64,000 nt of DNA, taken from assembly GCF_000236585.1 (NCBI RefSeq), contig NC_017278.1, positions 1,240,001 to 1,304,000 of the forward strand. The letters are read 5' to 3'. The notes below the pieces were generated by a model that was given only the letters and a program-made list of their open reading frames with translations, was not told where the DNA came from and made no database searches. Source of the stretch: Thermus sp. CCB_US3_UF1. Lineage in GTDB: Bacteria; Deinococcota; Deinococci; Deinococcales; Thermaceae. The translations under genes were made by a program, and so were the position numbers. Below, piece by piece: positions 8,415-16,986 of this stretch. Each line of letters begins with the position of its first letter. The stretch's first letter is position 1.

Positions 8415-9593
8415 TCACTCCCCTTTCAGGTACTGCGGCACCCCCATCCGGAGGAGCAAACGGCCCGGGAAGAGAAGGGCCAAGAGGGCGGAAAGGGCCA
8501 CTACGCCCCCAGCGTACAGGGCGTACTGGGGCCTAAGGGCGGTGTAAAGGTGCTCGGAAAGGCCGGATTCGGGCAGGAGCTCCACGCTCAGGCGCATAAG
8601 GGGACCGAAGACATCGTGGGTGGCGGTGTAGTAGAGGAGGGCGTAGCCCAGGAGGAGGCCCAGGACCAGGCCCAGGCCGCTGGCCAGGGCGGCCTCGAGG
8701 GCCACCTGCCCCGCCAGGCGGAAGGGGGCAAGCCCCAGGCTCTCCGCCACGGCGAACTCCCGGAGGCGCTCCCGCACGCTCACGTAGACGGTGCTGGTCA
8801 CGGCGATGGCCGCCAGGAGCATGAAAAGGCCAAGGAGGGGGATGTATAGGAGGCGGCTCCCCTCGTAGTCGGCCCGGATGGGCCCCATAAGGTCCCACAC
8901 CCCCTTGGCCACCAGGCCCTGGGGCAGGGTATGGTTCAGGGTACGGGCCAGGGCCTCCTCCCGGCCCCGGGGGGCCGCCACCGCCAGGTGGGTGGCCAAG
9001 ACCCCCCTCCCCACCAGGCGCCGGGCATCCTCCAGGTGGAGGTAGACCCCGGCGAAGTCCACGTTGCCCACCCCGGCGCGCACCAGGCCCACCACCTGCA
9101 GGCCCAGGGCCTCCCGGCCGGTTTCCAGTACCAGCCGCTCCCCTAGCCGCACGTCCAGCCGCTCGGCCAGGCGGTGGCCGAGCACCACCTCCCCTGGCCC
9201 CTGGAGCCAGCGCCCGGTGGCCACCTTGAAGGGCACCCGGGAAAGGACCTTTTCCCCTTCCGGATCCACCCCCAGGGCCACCCCTCCCTCCGTACGGTAG
9301 GGGGAACGGAAGAGGGCGTAGAGGGCCAGGCGGGGGGTATGGGGTTCGCGGATGGGGGGAAGGGCCCTAAGGCCGTGTTCCGGATCGGGGTCCTGCCACC
9401 ACTCGCCCTTGGCCACCGCCACCGGGGCTTCCACGTAGCGGGCGTAGGCCTCCACCAGGCTTTCCCCATATCCGTCCAGGAAGCCGAGGAGAAAGAGAAC
9501 GGCCACGGTGACGTAGATCACCACCAGGGAAAGCAGGGCTGTGCGCCTTCGTTGCCGCAGCACGTTACGCCAAGCCAGCCTCAAAAGGCTCAT
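8415..9593 (-). CDS. FtsX-fold ABC permease (LolE/MacB-like)
   Basis: A 392-residue permease starting MSLLRLAWRNVLRQRRRTALL, a basic cytoplasmic start typical of the family. TM1 is at about residues 20-42, a long extracytoplasmic domain follows, and three C-terminal helices include ERLREFAVAESLGLAPFRL as the coupling loop. Start ATG 9593 is preferred over longer readings because it follows GGAGG and matches the sister permease. It overlaps the end of the upstream regulator gene, which appears frameshifted exactly here. Gap of 3 nt to the LolA-like gene. Confidence 0.9.
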   Translation of the reverse strand: MSLLRLAWRNVLRQRRRTALLSLVVIYVTVAVLFLLGFLDGYGESLVEAYARYVEAPVAVAKGEWWQDPDPEHGLRALPPIREPHTPRLALYALFRSPYRTEGGVALGVDPEGEKVLSRVPFKVATGRWLQGPGEVVLGHRLAERLDVRLGERLVLETGREALGLQVVGLVRAGVGNVDFAGVYLHLEDARRLVGRGVLATHLAVAAPRGREEALARTLNHTLPQGLVAKGVWDLMGPIRADYEGSRLLYIPLLGLFMLLAAIAVTSTVYVSVRERLREFAVAESLGLAPFRLAGQVALEAALASGLGLVLGLLLGYALLYYTATHDVFGPLMRLSVELLPESGLSEHLYTALRPQYALYAGGVVALSALLALLFPGRLLLRMGVPQYLKGE

Positions 9594-10032
9594 GCCTCCT
9601 CCTGAAAGCGCGCCAGGAGCCTGGGGGGCTCCTCCTCCAAAAGGCGTATAGGTCCCGCATCTCCCCAAGCCGCTCCCCGCCTTGCCCCTCCAGGAGGGCC
9701 AGCCCCTTCTCCGCTTGCGCGCGGTAGAGGGAAGGGGTGCAGGCCTTTTGCAGAAGGAGGCGCCGCCAGGCCCCTGGGCGGATGGCGTAGCGGTCGGCCC
9801 GCTCCTGTGGACGGCGCAGGCGCTCCACCAGCCGGAGGCGGGCAAGCAGGCGGAGGGCCGGGCCCAGGGCCCCCTTGCTGGCCCCTAGGGCCTGGGCCAT
9901 CTCCTTGGCCGTCTGCTCAGGCGGTTCGGCCACCAGGAGCCAGGCCAGCACCCGGCCCGCCACTCGGGGGAGCCCTACCCCCTCAAAGGGGAGGACGGTC
10001 TCCTCCACCCAGGCCTTGAGGAGGGAGTCCAC
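9565..10032 (-). CDS. GbsR/MarR-family winged-helix regulator with an apparent C-terminal frameshift
   Basis: A 155-residue regulator. Residues ~20-95 form a MarR/GbsR-like winged helix (AKEMAQALGASKGALGPALR recognition region). The GTG start at 10032 is 6 nt after a TAGACT box, suggesting leaderless translation. The last ~23 residues (after DLYAF) are Trp/Arg-rich and overlap the FtsX gene by 29 nt. One extra T in the TTTT run at 9639-9642 would instead give LEEEPPRLLARFQEEA and a stop at 9590, in ATGA overlap with the permease start. The real protein therefore probably ends there. Likely regulator of its own export operon. Confidence 0.78.
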   Translation of the reverse strand: MDSLLKAWVEETVLPFEGVGLPRVAGRVLAWLLVAEPPEQTAKEMAQALGASKGALGPALRLLARLRLVERLRRPQERADRYAIRPGAWRRLLLQKACTPSLYRAQAEKGLALLEGQGGERLGEMRDLYAFWRRSPPGSWRAFRRRHEPFEAGLA

Positions 10033-10050
10033 GGGTTGAGTCTAAATCAA
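10033..10050 (-). promoter_or_regulatory. Leaderless-type promoter and candidate operator of the GbsR/MarR gene
   Basis: On the minus strand TAGACT (10044 down to 10039) lies 6 nt before the GTG start, the spacing expected for transcription starting at the start codon. The same bases lie within an inverted repeat TTGA-N7-TCAA (10036-10050), a form used by MarR-type repressors, so autoregulation is plausible. No clear -35 element. Confidence 0.4.
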
Positions 10051-10112
10051 TGCCCTGTCGGGGGTGAGCTTTGCTAAACCAGCAAGGCTGGGGGCCATTA
10101 AGTGCTACTTTT

Positions 10113-10132
10113 CACGATTTTGCCAGTTCGTG
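10113..10132. repeat. Copy B of a CACGA-N10-TCGTG element
   Basis: Inverted repeat CACGA-N10-TCGTG (7-bp arms if extended to 10111-10134) in the 123-nt gap between serA and the GbsR-like gene. It aligns without gaps to copy A at 5039-5058, with matching AAGTG and TCTCC blocks outside the palindrome. The pair flanks the envelope export operon. Confidence 0.5.
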
Positions 10133-10155
10133 AACTTCTTCTCCTCAAAAGGAGG

Positions 10156-11721
10156 CTAAAGCTCCGCCAGGTCCACCCGCTCCAGCACGGGCAAGGCCCG
10201 CAGGGCCTCCAAAACCTCCGGAGCGGGCTTCTGGTCCACGGCCAAGACGAAAAGGGCCCGCCCTCCGGGCACATCCCGCCCAAGCTGCATCCCGGCGATG
10301 TTCACCCCGGCCTCGCCGAGGAGGGTACCCACCTGCCCCACTACCCCCGGGCGGTCGTAGTTGACGCAGACCAGCATGTACCCCTCGGGGACCACCTCCA
10401 GGGCGTAGTCGTCCACGCCCACCAGGCGGGGCCTTCCCCCCATCACCACCCCCCGGGCGCGGCGCTCCTCCTGGTCGGTGACCAGGCGCACCTCCACCAG
10501 ACGGGTATACCCCTGGGCCTCCTCCGCCCGCCGGGTGACCAGGCGGATGCCCCGATCCTTGAGGAGGGGCCGGGCGGAAACCAGGTTCACCGCCTCGCTT
10601 CCCAGGACACGGGAGAGGAAGCCCTTGGCCACGGCGCTGGCCACAGGCTCGGGATCCTTTTCAAACTGCCCCAGGAAGCTCACCTCCAAGACCTCGGGCC
10701 GGCCCCGGGTGATCTGGGCCAGGAGCTTGCCCAAGGCCTCCCCCAGGGGCAGGAAGCCCTTCAGGGCCTCCAGGGCCTCGGGGTCAAACCCGGTGTTGAG
10801 GGCGTAGGAGAGGTCCCCCTCCAGGGTCCGCACCACCCGCTCCAAAACCGCCTCCCCCACCCGCTCCTGGGCCTCGAGGGTGTTGGCCCCCAGGTGGGCG
10901 GTGAGGACCACCCGGGGATGGGAAAGGAGGGGGTGCTCCTTGGGCGGGGGCTCCTGCACGAAGACATCCAGGCCAGCGGCGAAGAGGTGCCCTTCCTCCA
11001 ACACCTCCAAAAGGGCCTTCTCGTCAATGATCCCCCCGCGGGCGGCGTTGACCACCACCGCCCCCCGGGGCAGGAGGTAAAGCTCCCGCCGGCCGATCAT
11101 GCCCCGGGTCTCCTCGGTGAGGGGGGTGTGCACGGTGAGGAAGTGGCTTTGGCGGAGGAGGTCGGCCAGGTCCTCCAAAAGCTCCACCCCCAGGCTCTCC
11201 GCCCGGGTGCGGGGGATGTAGGGGTCGTAGGCCAGGACCCGCATCTCAAAGCCCTTGGCGAAGCGGGCCACCTGGCCCCCGATGCGGCCCAGGCCCACGA
11301 TGCCCAGGGTCTTCCCCTTGAGCTCCAGGCCCAAAAACTTCCGGTCCCATTCTCCCTGGCGGATCTTGCGGTCGGAAAGGGCGATGCCCCGGGCGGCGGC
11401 CAGGAGGAGGCCAAAGGCCAGCTCGGCTGCCGAACGGGTGTTGGCCTCGGGGACGTTGACCACCAGGATGCCCAGGCGGCTGGCGGCCTCGAGGTCCACG
11501 TTGTCCACCCCCACCCCCCCCCGGCCCACCACCTTGAGCCGCCTTCCCCGGGCCAGGAGCTCGGCGTCCACCTGGGTTCGGCTCCGGGTGATGAGGGCAT
11601 CGTAGGCGGGGATGACCTCCAGCAACTCCTCCCGGCCAATCCCGGGGCGGTAGTCCAGGATCACCCCCGGGTACTTCACGTCCCCCAAACGCATGTCGTC
11701 CGACACCAGAACCCGCCACAT
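10156..11721 (-). CDS. serA: D-3-phosphoglycerate dehydrogenase
   Basis: A 521-residue enzyme of the long SerA type, oxidising 3-phosphoglycerate to 3-phosphohydroxypyruvate, the first step of serine synthesis. The NAD-binding GIVGLGRIGGQVA motif, the catalytic Arg in NAARGGIIDE, the catalytic Glu region and the active-site His in LTAHLGANT are visible. An intervening regulatory domain and a C-terminal ACT domain (YMLVCVNYDRPGVVGQVGTL) follow, so serine feedback control is expected. The ATG is 9 nt after TAGGGT with TTGCTC 17 nt further upstream, a leaderless-type promoter. Divergent from degV. Confidence 0.96.
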   Translation of the reverse strand: MWRVLVSDDMRLGDVKYPGVILDYRPGIGREELLEVIPAYDALITRSRTQVDAELLARGRRLKVVGRGGVGVDNVDLEAASRLGILVVNVPEANTRSAAELAFGLLLAAARGIALSDRKIRQGEWDRKFLGLELKGKTLGIVGLGRIGGQVARFAKGFEMRVLAYDPYIPRTRAESLGVELLEDLADLLRQSHFLTVHTPLTEETRGMIGRRELYLLPRGAVVVNAARGGIIDEKALLEVLEEGHLFAAGLDVFVQEPPPKEHPLLSHPRVVLTAHLGANTLEAQERVGEAVLERVVRTLEGDLSYALNTGFDPEALEALKGFLPLGEALGKLLAQITRGRPEVLEVSFLGQFEKDPEPVASAVAKGFLSRVLGSEAVNLVSARPLLKDRGIRLVTRRAEEAQGYTRLVEVRLVTDQEERRARGVVMGGRPRLVGVDDYALEVVPEGYMLVCVNYDRPGVVGQVGTLLGEAGVNIAGMQLGRDVPGGRALFVLAVDQKPAPEVLEALRALPVLERVDLAEL

Positions 11722-11730
11722 ATACCCTTG

Positions 11731-11759
11731 ACCCTAGCAGAAGCGGCCCCGAGGAGCAA
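11731..11759 (-). promoter_or_regulatory. serA promoter candidate
   Basis: On the minus strand TTGCTC, a 17-nt spacer, then TAGGGT (11736 down to 11731), 9 nt before the serA ATG. The short distance suggests a leaderless or near-leaderless message. Confidence 0.4.
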
Positions 11760-11821
11760 CGGGACGGCTACACTACACCGCCCCCCTGTGGTATCCTGTC
11801 CGGGACCACAAGGAGGCCTGT

Positions 11822-12664
11822 ATGAAGGTAGCCTTGGTAACCGACTCCACCGCCGACCTACCCAAACCCCTGCGGGAACGCCTAGGGGTAAGGGTGGTAC
11901 CCCTGTACGTGAACCTGGGGGGCCGGGTCTACCGGGACTGGGAGGAGATCACCCCGGAGGAGATCTTCCAAAAGGTACGGGAGGGAACGGCCTTCCCCAC
12001 CACCAGCCAGCCTTCCCCCGAGGACTTCCTAAGGGCCTACCAAAGCGCCCTGGAGGAAGCGGACCACGTGCTCTCGGTCCACATCTCCAGCAAGCTCTCC
12101 GGCACGGTGCAGTCGGCGGAGCTGGCGGCGCAGAACTTCCCAGGCCGGGTCAGCGTCTTTGACACCCAGGCCGCCTCCTTGGGGATCGGCATGATGGTCC
12201 TGCGGGCCCACGAGCTCCTGGCGGAGGGCAAGTCCCTGGAGGAGGTCCTGGGGGAACTGAAGCGCCTGCGGCAGGACCACTTCGTCCGCTTCAGCGTGGC
12301 CACCCTGGAGTTCCTCAAGCGGGGCGGGCGCATCGGCGGGGCCCAGGCCCTTTTGGGCACCCTTCTCGGCATCAAGCCCATCCTGACCCTGAAGGAAGGC
12401 CGGGTGGAGGCGGCGGGCCGGGCCCGGGGGGAAAGGAAGGCCCGGGAGGAAATCGTGCGGGACTTCCGCGCCTGGGCGGAGGGGCGGGCCCGGATCCGCG
12501 CCTTCTTCCTCTACAGCGCCGAAGAGGGGGCGGTGAAGGAGCTCAAGGAAATGGTCCTGGCCTCGGGGCTTCCGGTGGAGGAGGCCCTGGTGAGCGAGCT
12601 GGGGGCGGTGATCGCCAGCCACACCGGCCCCGGCACCTACGGGTTCTATGCCTACAGCCTCTAG
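11822..12664 (+). CDS. DegV-family fatty-acid-binding protein (first paralogue)
   Basis: A 280-residue DegV protein. It begins MKVALVTDSTADL (conserved TDSTAD) and carries FPTTSQPSPEDF and VSVHISSKLSGT, the fatty-acid-binding motifs of the family, with GGRIGG and SHTGPGTYG near the C-terminus. In Firmicutes DegV proteins (FakB) present fatty acids to the kinase FakA; no FakA is in this window. A strong AAGGAGG precedes ATG 11822. The gene overlaps a second degV by 17 nt, forming a tandem pair, and a desaturase lies further downstream. Confidence 0.92.
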   Translation: MKVALVTDSTADLPKPLRERLGVRVVPLYVNLGGRVYRDWEEITPEEIFQKVREGTAFPTTSQPSPEDFLRAYQSALEEADHVLSVHISSKLSGTVQSAELAAQNFPGRVSVFDTQAASLGIGMMVLRAHELLAEGKSLEEVLGELKRLRQDHFVRFSVATLEFLKRGGRIGGAQALLGTLLGIKPILTLKEGRVEAAGRARGERKAREEIVRDFRAWAEGRARIRAFFLYSAEEGAVKELKEMVLASGLPVEEALVSELGAVIASHTGPGTYGFYAYSL

Positions 12665-13490
12665 CGTGGCCTTCGTGGCCGACTCCACCCTGGGCCTAAG
12701 CCCCGCCGAGGCCCTGGCCCAGGGCATCCACCTGGTACCCCAGCAGGTGATCTGGGGGGAGAAGACCTTCCGAGACCTGGTGGAGATCCACCCCGAGGAG
12801 GTCCTGGCCCTTCTCGCCCGGGGGGAAAGGCTCTCCACCAGCCAGGTGGCCCCCGAGGACCTGCGGCAAACCTACGAAACCCTCCTGGCGCGGTACGACC
12901 GGGTGCTCTCCGTCCACGTTTCCGGGCAGCTTTCCGGCACCGTGGCCACCGCGGAAGGGGTAGCCCGGGCCTACGGGGGCCGGGTCAAGGTCCTGGACTC
13001 CTGGTCCCTCAACGGCGGGCTCTGGCTGGTTCTGGAAGAAGCCCGCCGCCTCCTCCGGGCCGGGGTGGCCTGGGAGAGGCTGGAGGCGGCGGTGGCCCCG
13101 TACCGGGAGCGGGTCCGGGGGTACGTCCTGCCCAGCGCCCTCACCTACCTTCACCGCTCCGGGCGCATCTCGGGCCTGCAGAGCCTGGTGGGGGGGCTTC
13201 TGCGCATCCTCCCCGTCTTGGAGGTCAAGGGAGGCCGGGTCCTGCCCGGCCCCCGGGTGCGGGGCTTCGCCGAGGGGTTGCGCCGGATGGCCGAGCTTTT
13301 CCGCCGGGACTTCCCCCATGGAGCCCTGGTCCACCTGGCCCACGCGGGGAACCCCGAAGGGGCCAAGGCCCTGGGGGAGGCCGTGCGGGCGGAGGGGGTG
13401 GAGATCCTAAGCACCCTGCAGGCCGGGGCGGCGGTAAGCGTCCACACCGGCCCCGGCACCGTGGCCCTCTTCGCTGGGCCCAGGGGGTAG
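12648..13490 (+). CDS. DegV-family fatty-acid-binding protein (second paralogue)
   Basis: A 280-residue DegV protein and tandem paralogue of the preceding gene. It has FVADSTLGL, LSTSQVAPEDL, VSVHVSGQLSGT, a RSGRISG segment and VHTGPGTVALF. It keeps Ser/Thr residues that hold the fatty-acid carboxylate in the family. Start at ATG 12648 overlaps the first gene; a GTG at 12666 is an alternative giving alignment with MKVALVTDST of the first copy. The two copies probably differ in acyl-chain preference (inference). Confidence 0.9.
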   Translation: MPTASSVAFVADSTLGLSPAEALAQGIHLVPQQVIWGEKTFRDLVEIHPEEVLALLARGERLSTSQVAPEDLRQTYETLLARYDRVLSVHVSGQLSGTVATAEGVARAYGGRVKVLDSWSLNGGLWLVLEEARRLLRAGVAWERLEAAVAPYRERVRGYVLPSALTYLHRSGRISGLQSLVGGLLRILPVLEVKGGRVLPGPRVRGFAEGLRRMAELFRRDFPHGALVHLAHAGNPEGAKALGEAVRAEGVEILSTLQAGAAVSVHTGPGTVALFAGPRG

Positions 13491-13493
13491 GGC

Positions 13494-13952
13494 GTGCGGG
13501 CGGTGGTGCAGCGGGTAGCCCAAGCCTCCGTGGAGGTGGAGGGGGAGGTGGTGGGCCGCATCGGCCTGGGCCTCCTCGTCCTCCTGGGGGTGGGGCAGCG
13601 GGATGCCCTCGAGGACGCCCTCTACCTGGCGCGGAAGATCACCGCCTTGCGCATCTTCCCCGACGAGGAGGGGAAGATGAACCTCTCCCTGAAGGAGGTG
13701 GGCGGGGAGGTTCTCCTGGTGAGCCAGTTCACCCTCTACGCCGACACCCGCAAGGGCAACCGCCCCTCCTTCGTTAAGGCCGCACCCCCGGACCTGGGCA
13801 GGCGGCTTTACGAGGCCGCGGTGGAGGCCTTTTTGGCCGAGGGGGTGCACGTGGAAACCGGGGTTTACGGGGCCCACATGCGGGTGCACCTGGTGAACGA
13901 TGGCCCGGTAACCCTTTTCCTGGACTCGGAGGAGAGGTTCAAGCCCCGCTGA
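13494..13952 (+). CDS. dtd: D-aminoacyl-tRNA deacylase
   Basis: A 152-residue Dtd that hydrolyses D-aminoacyl-tRNAs, proofreading chirality and glycine mischarging. Start is GTG 13494 ([17 protein letters not shown]), 3 nt after the degV stop. The [17 protein letters not shown] motif and the C-terminal [11 protein letters not shown] (Gly-Pro motif) are diagnostic. Length is normal for the family (~145-150). Cotranscribed with the two degV genes. Confidence 0.95.
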   Translation: MRAVVQRVAQASVEVEGEVVGRIGLGLLVLLGVGQRDALEDALYLARKITALRIFPDEEGKMNLSLKEVGGEVLLVSQFTLYADTRKGNRPSFVKAAPPDLGRRLYEAAVEAFLAEGVHVETGVYGAHMRVHLVNDGPVTLFLDSEERFKPR

Positions 13953-14059
13953 GAAAGGCCTGGGGCCCTGGGCCACGTGAAAGGCCATGGCCGGCCCTCT
14001 CTCACGGGCCTCATCCTCTCCAGGCGTACCCTGAGGCACGCCCCGAAAGAGGAGCGCCT

Positions 14060-15088
14060 ATGCAGAAAGTAGAACCCAAGGACTGGATCCCCCTCATCAA
14101 GCCCTACACCAAGCCCCACGTGCTCCGCAGCCTCCGCCAGGTGGCCGATACCCTCCTGCCCCTCCTCCTCCTCTTTTACCTGGCCCATAAGGCCCTTTCC
14201 GTTTCCCTCCTCCTCACCCTGCTCCTGGACTTTCTGGCCGCCCTCTTCCTGGTGCGGCTTTTCATCCTGCAGCACGATGCCGGACACGGCTCCTTCTTCC
14301 CGCAAAAGTGGGCCAACGACCTCCTAGGCTTTTTCACCGGGGTCCTGACCCTGGTGCCCTACCACCACTGGCAGCTTTCCCACGCCCGCCACCACGCCAC
14401 CAGCGGCAACCTGGACAAGCGGGGGGTGGGGGACATCTACACCATGACCCTGGCGGAGTACCTGGCCGCCACCCCCTGGCAGCGGCTGCAGTACCGCCTG
14501 TACCGCAACCCCTGGGTCATGTTCCTCCTGGGGCCCATTTACGTCTTCATGCTCTCCTACCGCCTGCCCTTGGGCTACGGCTCGGATAGGCCTTCCGTGC
14601 GCAACTCCGTGGCCCTGACCAACCTGTTTCTCGCCCTGCTCCTGGCGGGCCTCGTGGCCTTCCTGGGGCCCAAGACCCTCCTCCTCGTCTACCTGCCCAT
14701 CCAGTACCTGGCGGGCATGCTGGGCATCTTCCTCTTCTACGTGCAGCACCAGTTTGAGGACGCCTACTGGGAGCACGACCCCCGCTGGGAGCACCTGAAG
14801 GCGGCCATGGAGGGGAGCACCTACCTGAAGCTCCCCCCGGTGCTCCAGTGGCTCACGGGGAACATCGGCTTCCACCACATCCACCACCTGGCCCCCAAGA
14901 TCCCCAACTACCTCCTGCCCAAGGTGCAGGAGGAGGTGGACCTGGTCAAGGTGGCCCCCACGGTGACCCTGAAGGATGCCTTCAAGATAGCCTTCGCCGA
15001 CATGCACCTGCACGACGAGGAAAGCCGGAAGCTGGTGGGCTTCAAGGAAGCCCACCGCCGGCTTAGGGCCGCCCGGGCTAGTGCTTGA
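14060..15088 (+). CDS. Membrane fatty acid desaturase
   Basis: A 342-residue integral membrane di-iron desaturase. All three histidine boxes are present: HDAGH (about residue 74), HARHH (about 110) and the C-terminal HHIHH (about 273). Hydrophobic segments flank the boxes (about residues 30-70 and 185-230). It should introduce double bonds into membrane acyl chains. Ends convergently and overlaps purH by 11 nt. AGAGGAG precedes ATG 14060. The neighbouring degV pair suggests a lipid-related cluster. Confidence 0.92.
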   Translation: MQKVEPKDWIPLIKPYTKPHVLRSLRQVADTLLPLLLLFYLAHKALSVSLLLTLLLDFLAALFLVRLFILQHDAGHGSFFPQKWANDLLGFFTGVLTLVPYHHWQLSHARHHATSGNLDKRGVGDIYTMTLAEYLAATPWQRLQYRLYRNPWVMFLLGPIYVFMLSYRLPLGYGSDRPSVRNSVALTNLFLALLLAGLVAFLGPKTLLLVYLPIQYLAGMLGIFLFYVQHQFEDAYWEHDPRWEHLKAAMEGSTYLKLPPVLQWLTGNIGFHHIHHLAPKIPNYLLPKVQEEVDLVKVAPTVTLKDAFKIAFADMHLHDEESRKLVGFKEAHRRLRAARASA

Positions 15089-16568
15089 AGTGCCGCACCC
15101 CGGTAAAGACCATGGCCAGGCCCAGGGCATCGGCGGCCCGGATGGACTCCTCGTCCCGCACGCTCCCCCCGGGCTGGATGAGGGCGGCGACACCGAAGTC
15201 GGCCGCCAAGCGGACCACGTCGTCAAAGGGGAAGAAGGCATCCGAGGCCAGGACCGCCCCCTGGGCCTTCTCCCCGGCGCTCTTTAGGGCGTGCTTGGCC
15301 GCGGCGTAGCGGTTGGTCTGGCCCACGCCGATGCCCAGGGTCTGGCCCCCCTTGGCCACCACGATGGCGTTGGAGCGCACGTGCTTGACCACCCGCCAGG
15401 CGAAGCGGAGGTCGGCCCACTCGGCCTCGGTGGGGGCTTTCTGCGTCACCACCTTGAGGTCCACGGGGTCTTCCGTGTCCGCCTCCTGCAACAAGACCCC
15501 GCCCCGGAGGCGGCGCAGGTCCAGGTAGGGGCCCGCGGCGGGGAAAGGTACCCGGATGAGGCGCAGGTTCTTCTTCCGCCCCAAAAGGGCCAGGGCCTCC
15601 TGGGTGAAGTCCGGGGCCAGGATCACCTCCAGGAAGACCTCCCCCATGGCCTCGGCCGTGGGGCCATCCAGAGGACGGTTGAGGGCCACGATGCCGCCGA
15701 AGATGGAAACGGGATCGGCCTCATGGGCCTTCCGGTAGGCCTCCAAGGGGGTTTCCCCCAGGGCCACCCCACAGGGGTTCTGGTGCTTTACGGCCACGCA
15801 GGCGGGCTCGGCGAACTCCGAAACCAGGTTCCAGGCGGCCTCGGCGTCCAGGTAGTTGTTGAAGCTCATGGCCTTGCCCTGGAGGATCTCCGCCTCCAAG
15901 AGGGGCCCCTTCTCCCCCGCCACCCGGTAAAGGGCGGCTTTCTGGTGGGGGTTCTCCCCGTAGCGCAAGGGGGCTTCCCGCTTCAGGACCAAGAACTTCT
16001 CCGGCGGGAACTCCTCTTGGGAAAGCCACTCGGCGATGGCGGCGTCGTAGGCGGCGGTGTGGGCGAAGGCCTTGCGGGCCAGCTCCCGGCGGAACTCTGG
16101 GGTGGGGCCGGCCTTTAGGGCCTCGAGGACCCGGGGATAGTCCTCGGGGTCGCAGACGGGGAGGACGGCCAGGTGGTTCTTGGCCGCTGCCCGGAGCATG
16201 GCCGGGCCCCCGATATCGATCTGCTCCAGGGCCTCGGCGAAGGAGGCCCCCTGGGCCACGGTCTTTTGGAAGGGGTAGAGGTTGACCGCGAGCACGGCGA
16301 TCCGCTCCAGGCCTAGGGCCTTCAGCTCCCCCTCCTGGTCCGGCCGGGCCAGGAGGCCGGCGTGCACCTTGGGATGGAGGGTCTTGACCCGGCCCTCCAG
16401 GATCTCTGGGAAGCCGGTGAAGTCGGAGATGTAGGTGACGGGAAGGCCGGCTTCCGCCAGGGCCCTATGGGTGCCCCCGGTGGCCAGAAGGCGGAAGCCC
16501 AGGTCCAGAAGACCTTGGGCGAAGGGCAGAAGCCCCCGCTTGTCCCAAACGGAAAGAAGGGCCCACAT
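15078..16568 (-). CDS. purH: Bifunctional AICAR formyltransferase / IMP cyclohydrolase
   Basis: A 496-residue PurH catalysing the last two steps of IMP synthesis. The N-terminal cyclohydrolase domain ([18 protein letters not shown], then [13 protein letters not shown]) is followed by the transformylase domain with the catalytic Lys-His pair in [10 protein letters not shown]. Start chosen at ATG 16568 ([10 protein letters not shown]) because it sits 7 nt after TAAAAT on the minus strand, fitting a leaderless message; ATGs at 16577 and 16607 are longer options. Divergent from yqeY with only 31 nt between starts. Confidence 0.95.
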   Translation of the reverse strand: MWALLSVWDKRGLLPFAQGLLDLGFRLLATGGTHRALAEAGLPVTYISDFTGFPEILEGRVKTLHPKVHAGLLARPDQEGELKALGLERIAVLAVNLYPFQKTVAQGASFAEALEQIDIGGPAMLRAAAKNHLAVLPVCDPEDYPRVLEALKAGPTPEFRRELARKAFAHTAAYDAAIAEWLSQEEFPPEKFLVLKREAPLRYGENPHQKAALYRVAGEKGPLLEAEILQGKAMSFNNYLDAEAAWNLVSEFAEPACVAVKHQNPCGVALGETPLEAYRKAHEADPVSIFGGIVALNRPLDGPTAEAMGEVFLEVILAPDFTQEALALLGRKKNLRLIRVPFPAAGPYLDLRRLRGGVLLQEADTEDPVDLKVVTQKAPTEAEWADLRFAWRVVKHVRSNAIVVAKGGQTLGIGVGQTNRYAAAKHALKSAGEKAQGAVLASDAFFPFDDVVRLAADFGVAALIQPGGSVRDEESIRAADALGLAMVFTGVRHFKH

Positions 16569-16575
16569 GAAGGGC

Positions 16576-16592
16576 ATTTTACCCGCTAGACT
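16576..16592. promoter_or_regulatory. Back-to-back leaderless-type -10 boxes for purH and yqeY
   Basis: Minus strand TAAAAT (16581-16576) lies 7 nt before the purH ATG; plus strand TAGACT (16587-16592) lies 7 nt before the yqeY ATG. Both spacings put transcription starts at or next to the start codons. No strong -35 boxes. Confidence 0.4.
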
Positions 16593-16599
16593 AAGGGGG

Positions 16600-16986
16600 A
16601 TGAGCATCTACGAGGCCCTGAAGGAGACCATCAAGGAGGCCATGAAAGCCCGGGACCAGAAGACCCTGGACTTCGCCCGGGTGGTGAAGGCGGAGCTGGA
16701 CCGCAAGGGGGACGGCAAGCCCCTACCCGACCTCGAGGCGGTGAAGGTGCTCAAGGCCCTCCGGGAGATCGCCCTGGAGCAGGGCAACGCCTTTGAGGTG
16801 GAGTTTTTGGATCGTTTCCTGCCCAAGGAGATGAGCGAGGAGGAGATCGAGGCCTGGATCAAGGAGAACCTTGACCTTTCCCAGTTCAAAACCCCCCTGG
16901 CGGCCATCGGGGTGGTAACCAAGGCCCTAGGGCCCAGGGCCCCCGGGGAAAAGGTACGCCGGGTGATCGAGCGCCTCGCCCCATGA
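16600..16986 (+). CDS. GatB/YqeY-domain protein
   Basis: A 128-residue protein of the YqeY family, homologous to the tail domain of the GatB amidotransferase subunit. It begins MSIYEALKETIKEAMKARDQ and contains LRMLKA-equivalent ARVVKAELDRKG and a conserved EEEIEAWIKENL helix. The family binds tRNA-like substrates but its precise role is unsettled. ATG 16600 is preferred because it follows a TAGACT box by 7 nt; upstream in-frame sequence lies antisense to purH. Overlaps the NUDIX gene as ATGA. Confidence 0.92.
   Translation: MSIYEALKETIKEAMKARDQKTLDFARVVKAELDRKGDGKPLPDLEAVKVLKALREIALEQGNAFEVEFLDRFLPKEMSEEEIEAWIKENLDLSQFKTPLAAIGVVTKALGPRAPGEKVRRVIERLAP

Noticed and set aside
10102-12162. A 686-codon open frame on the plus strand opposite serA, running into degV.
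   Set aside because: Its translation is Pro/Gly/His/Gln-rich low complexity with no domain, and it is the antisense frame expected from GC-rich third positions of serA. serA on the other strand has full motifs.
13953-14059. GC-rich palindromic stretch (GGCCATGGCC and CACGTG) before the desaturase gene.
   Set aside because: Short palindromes of this composition are expected by chance in such GC-rich DNA, and no stable terminator or repeat partner was found.
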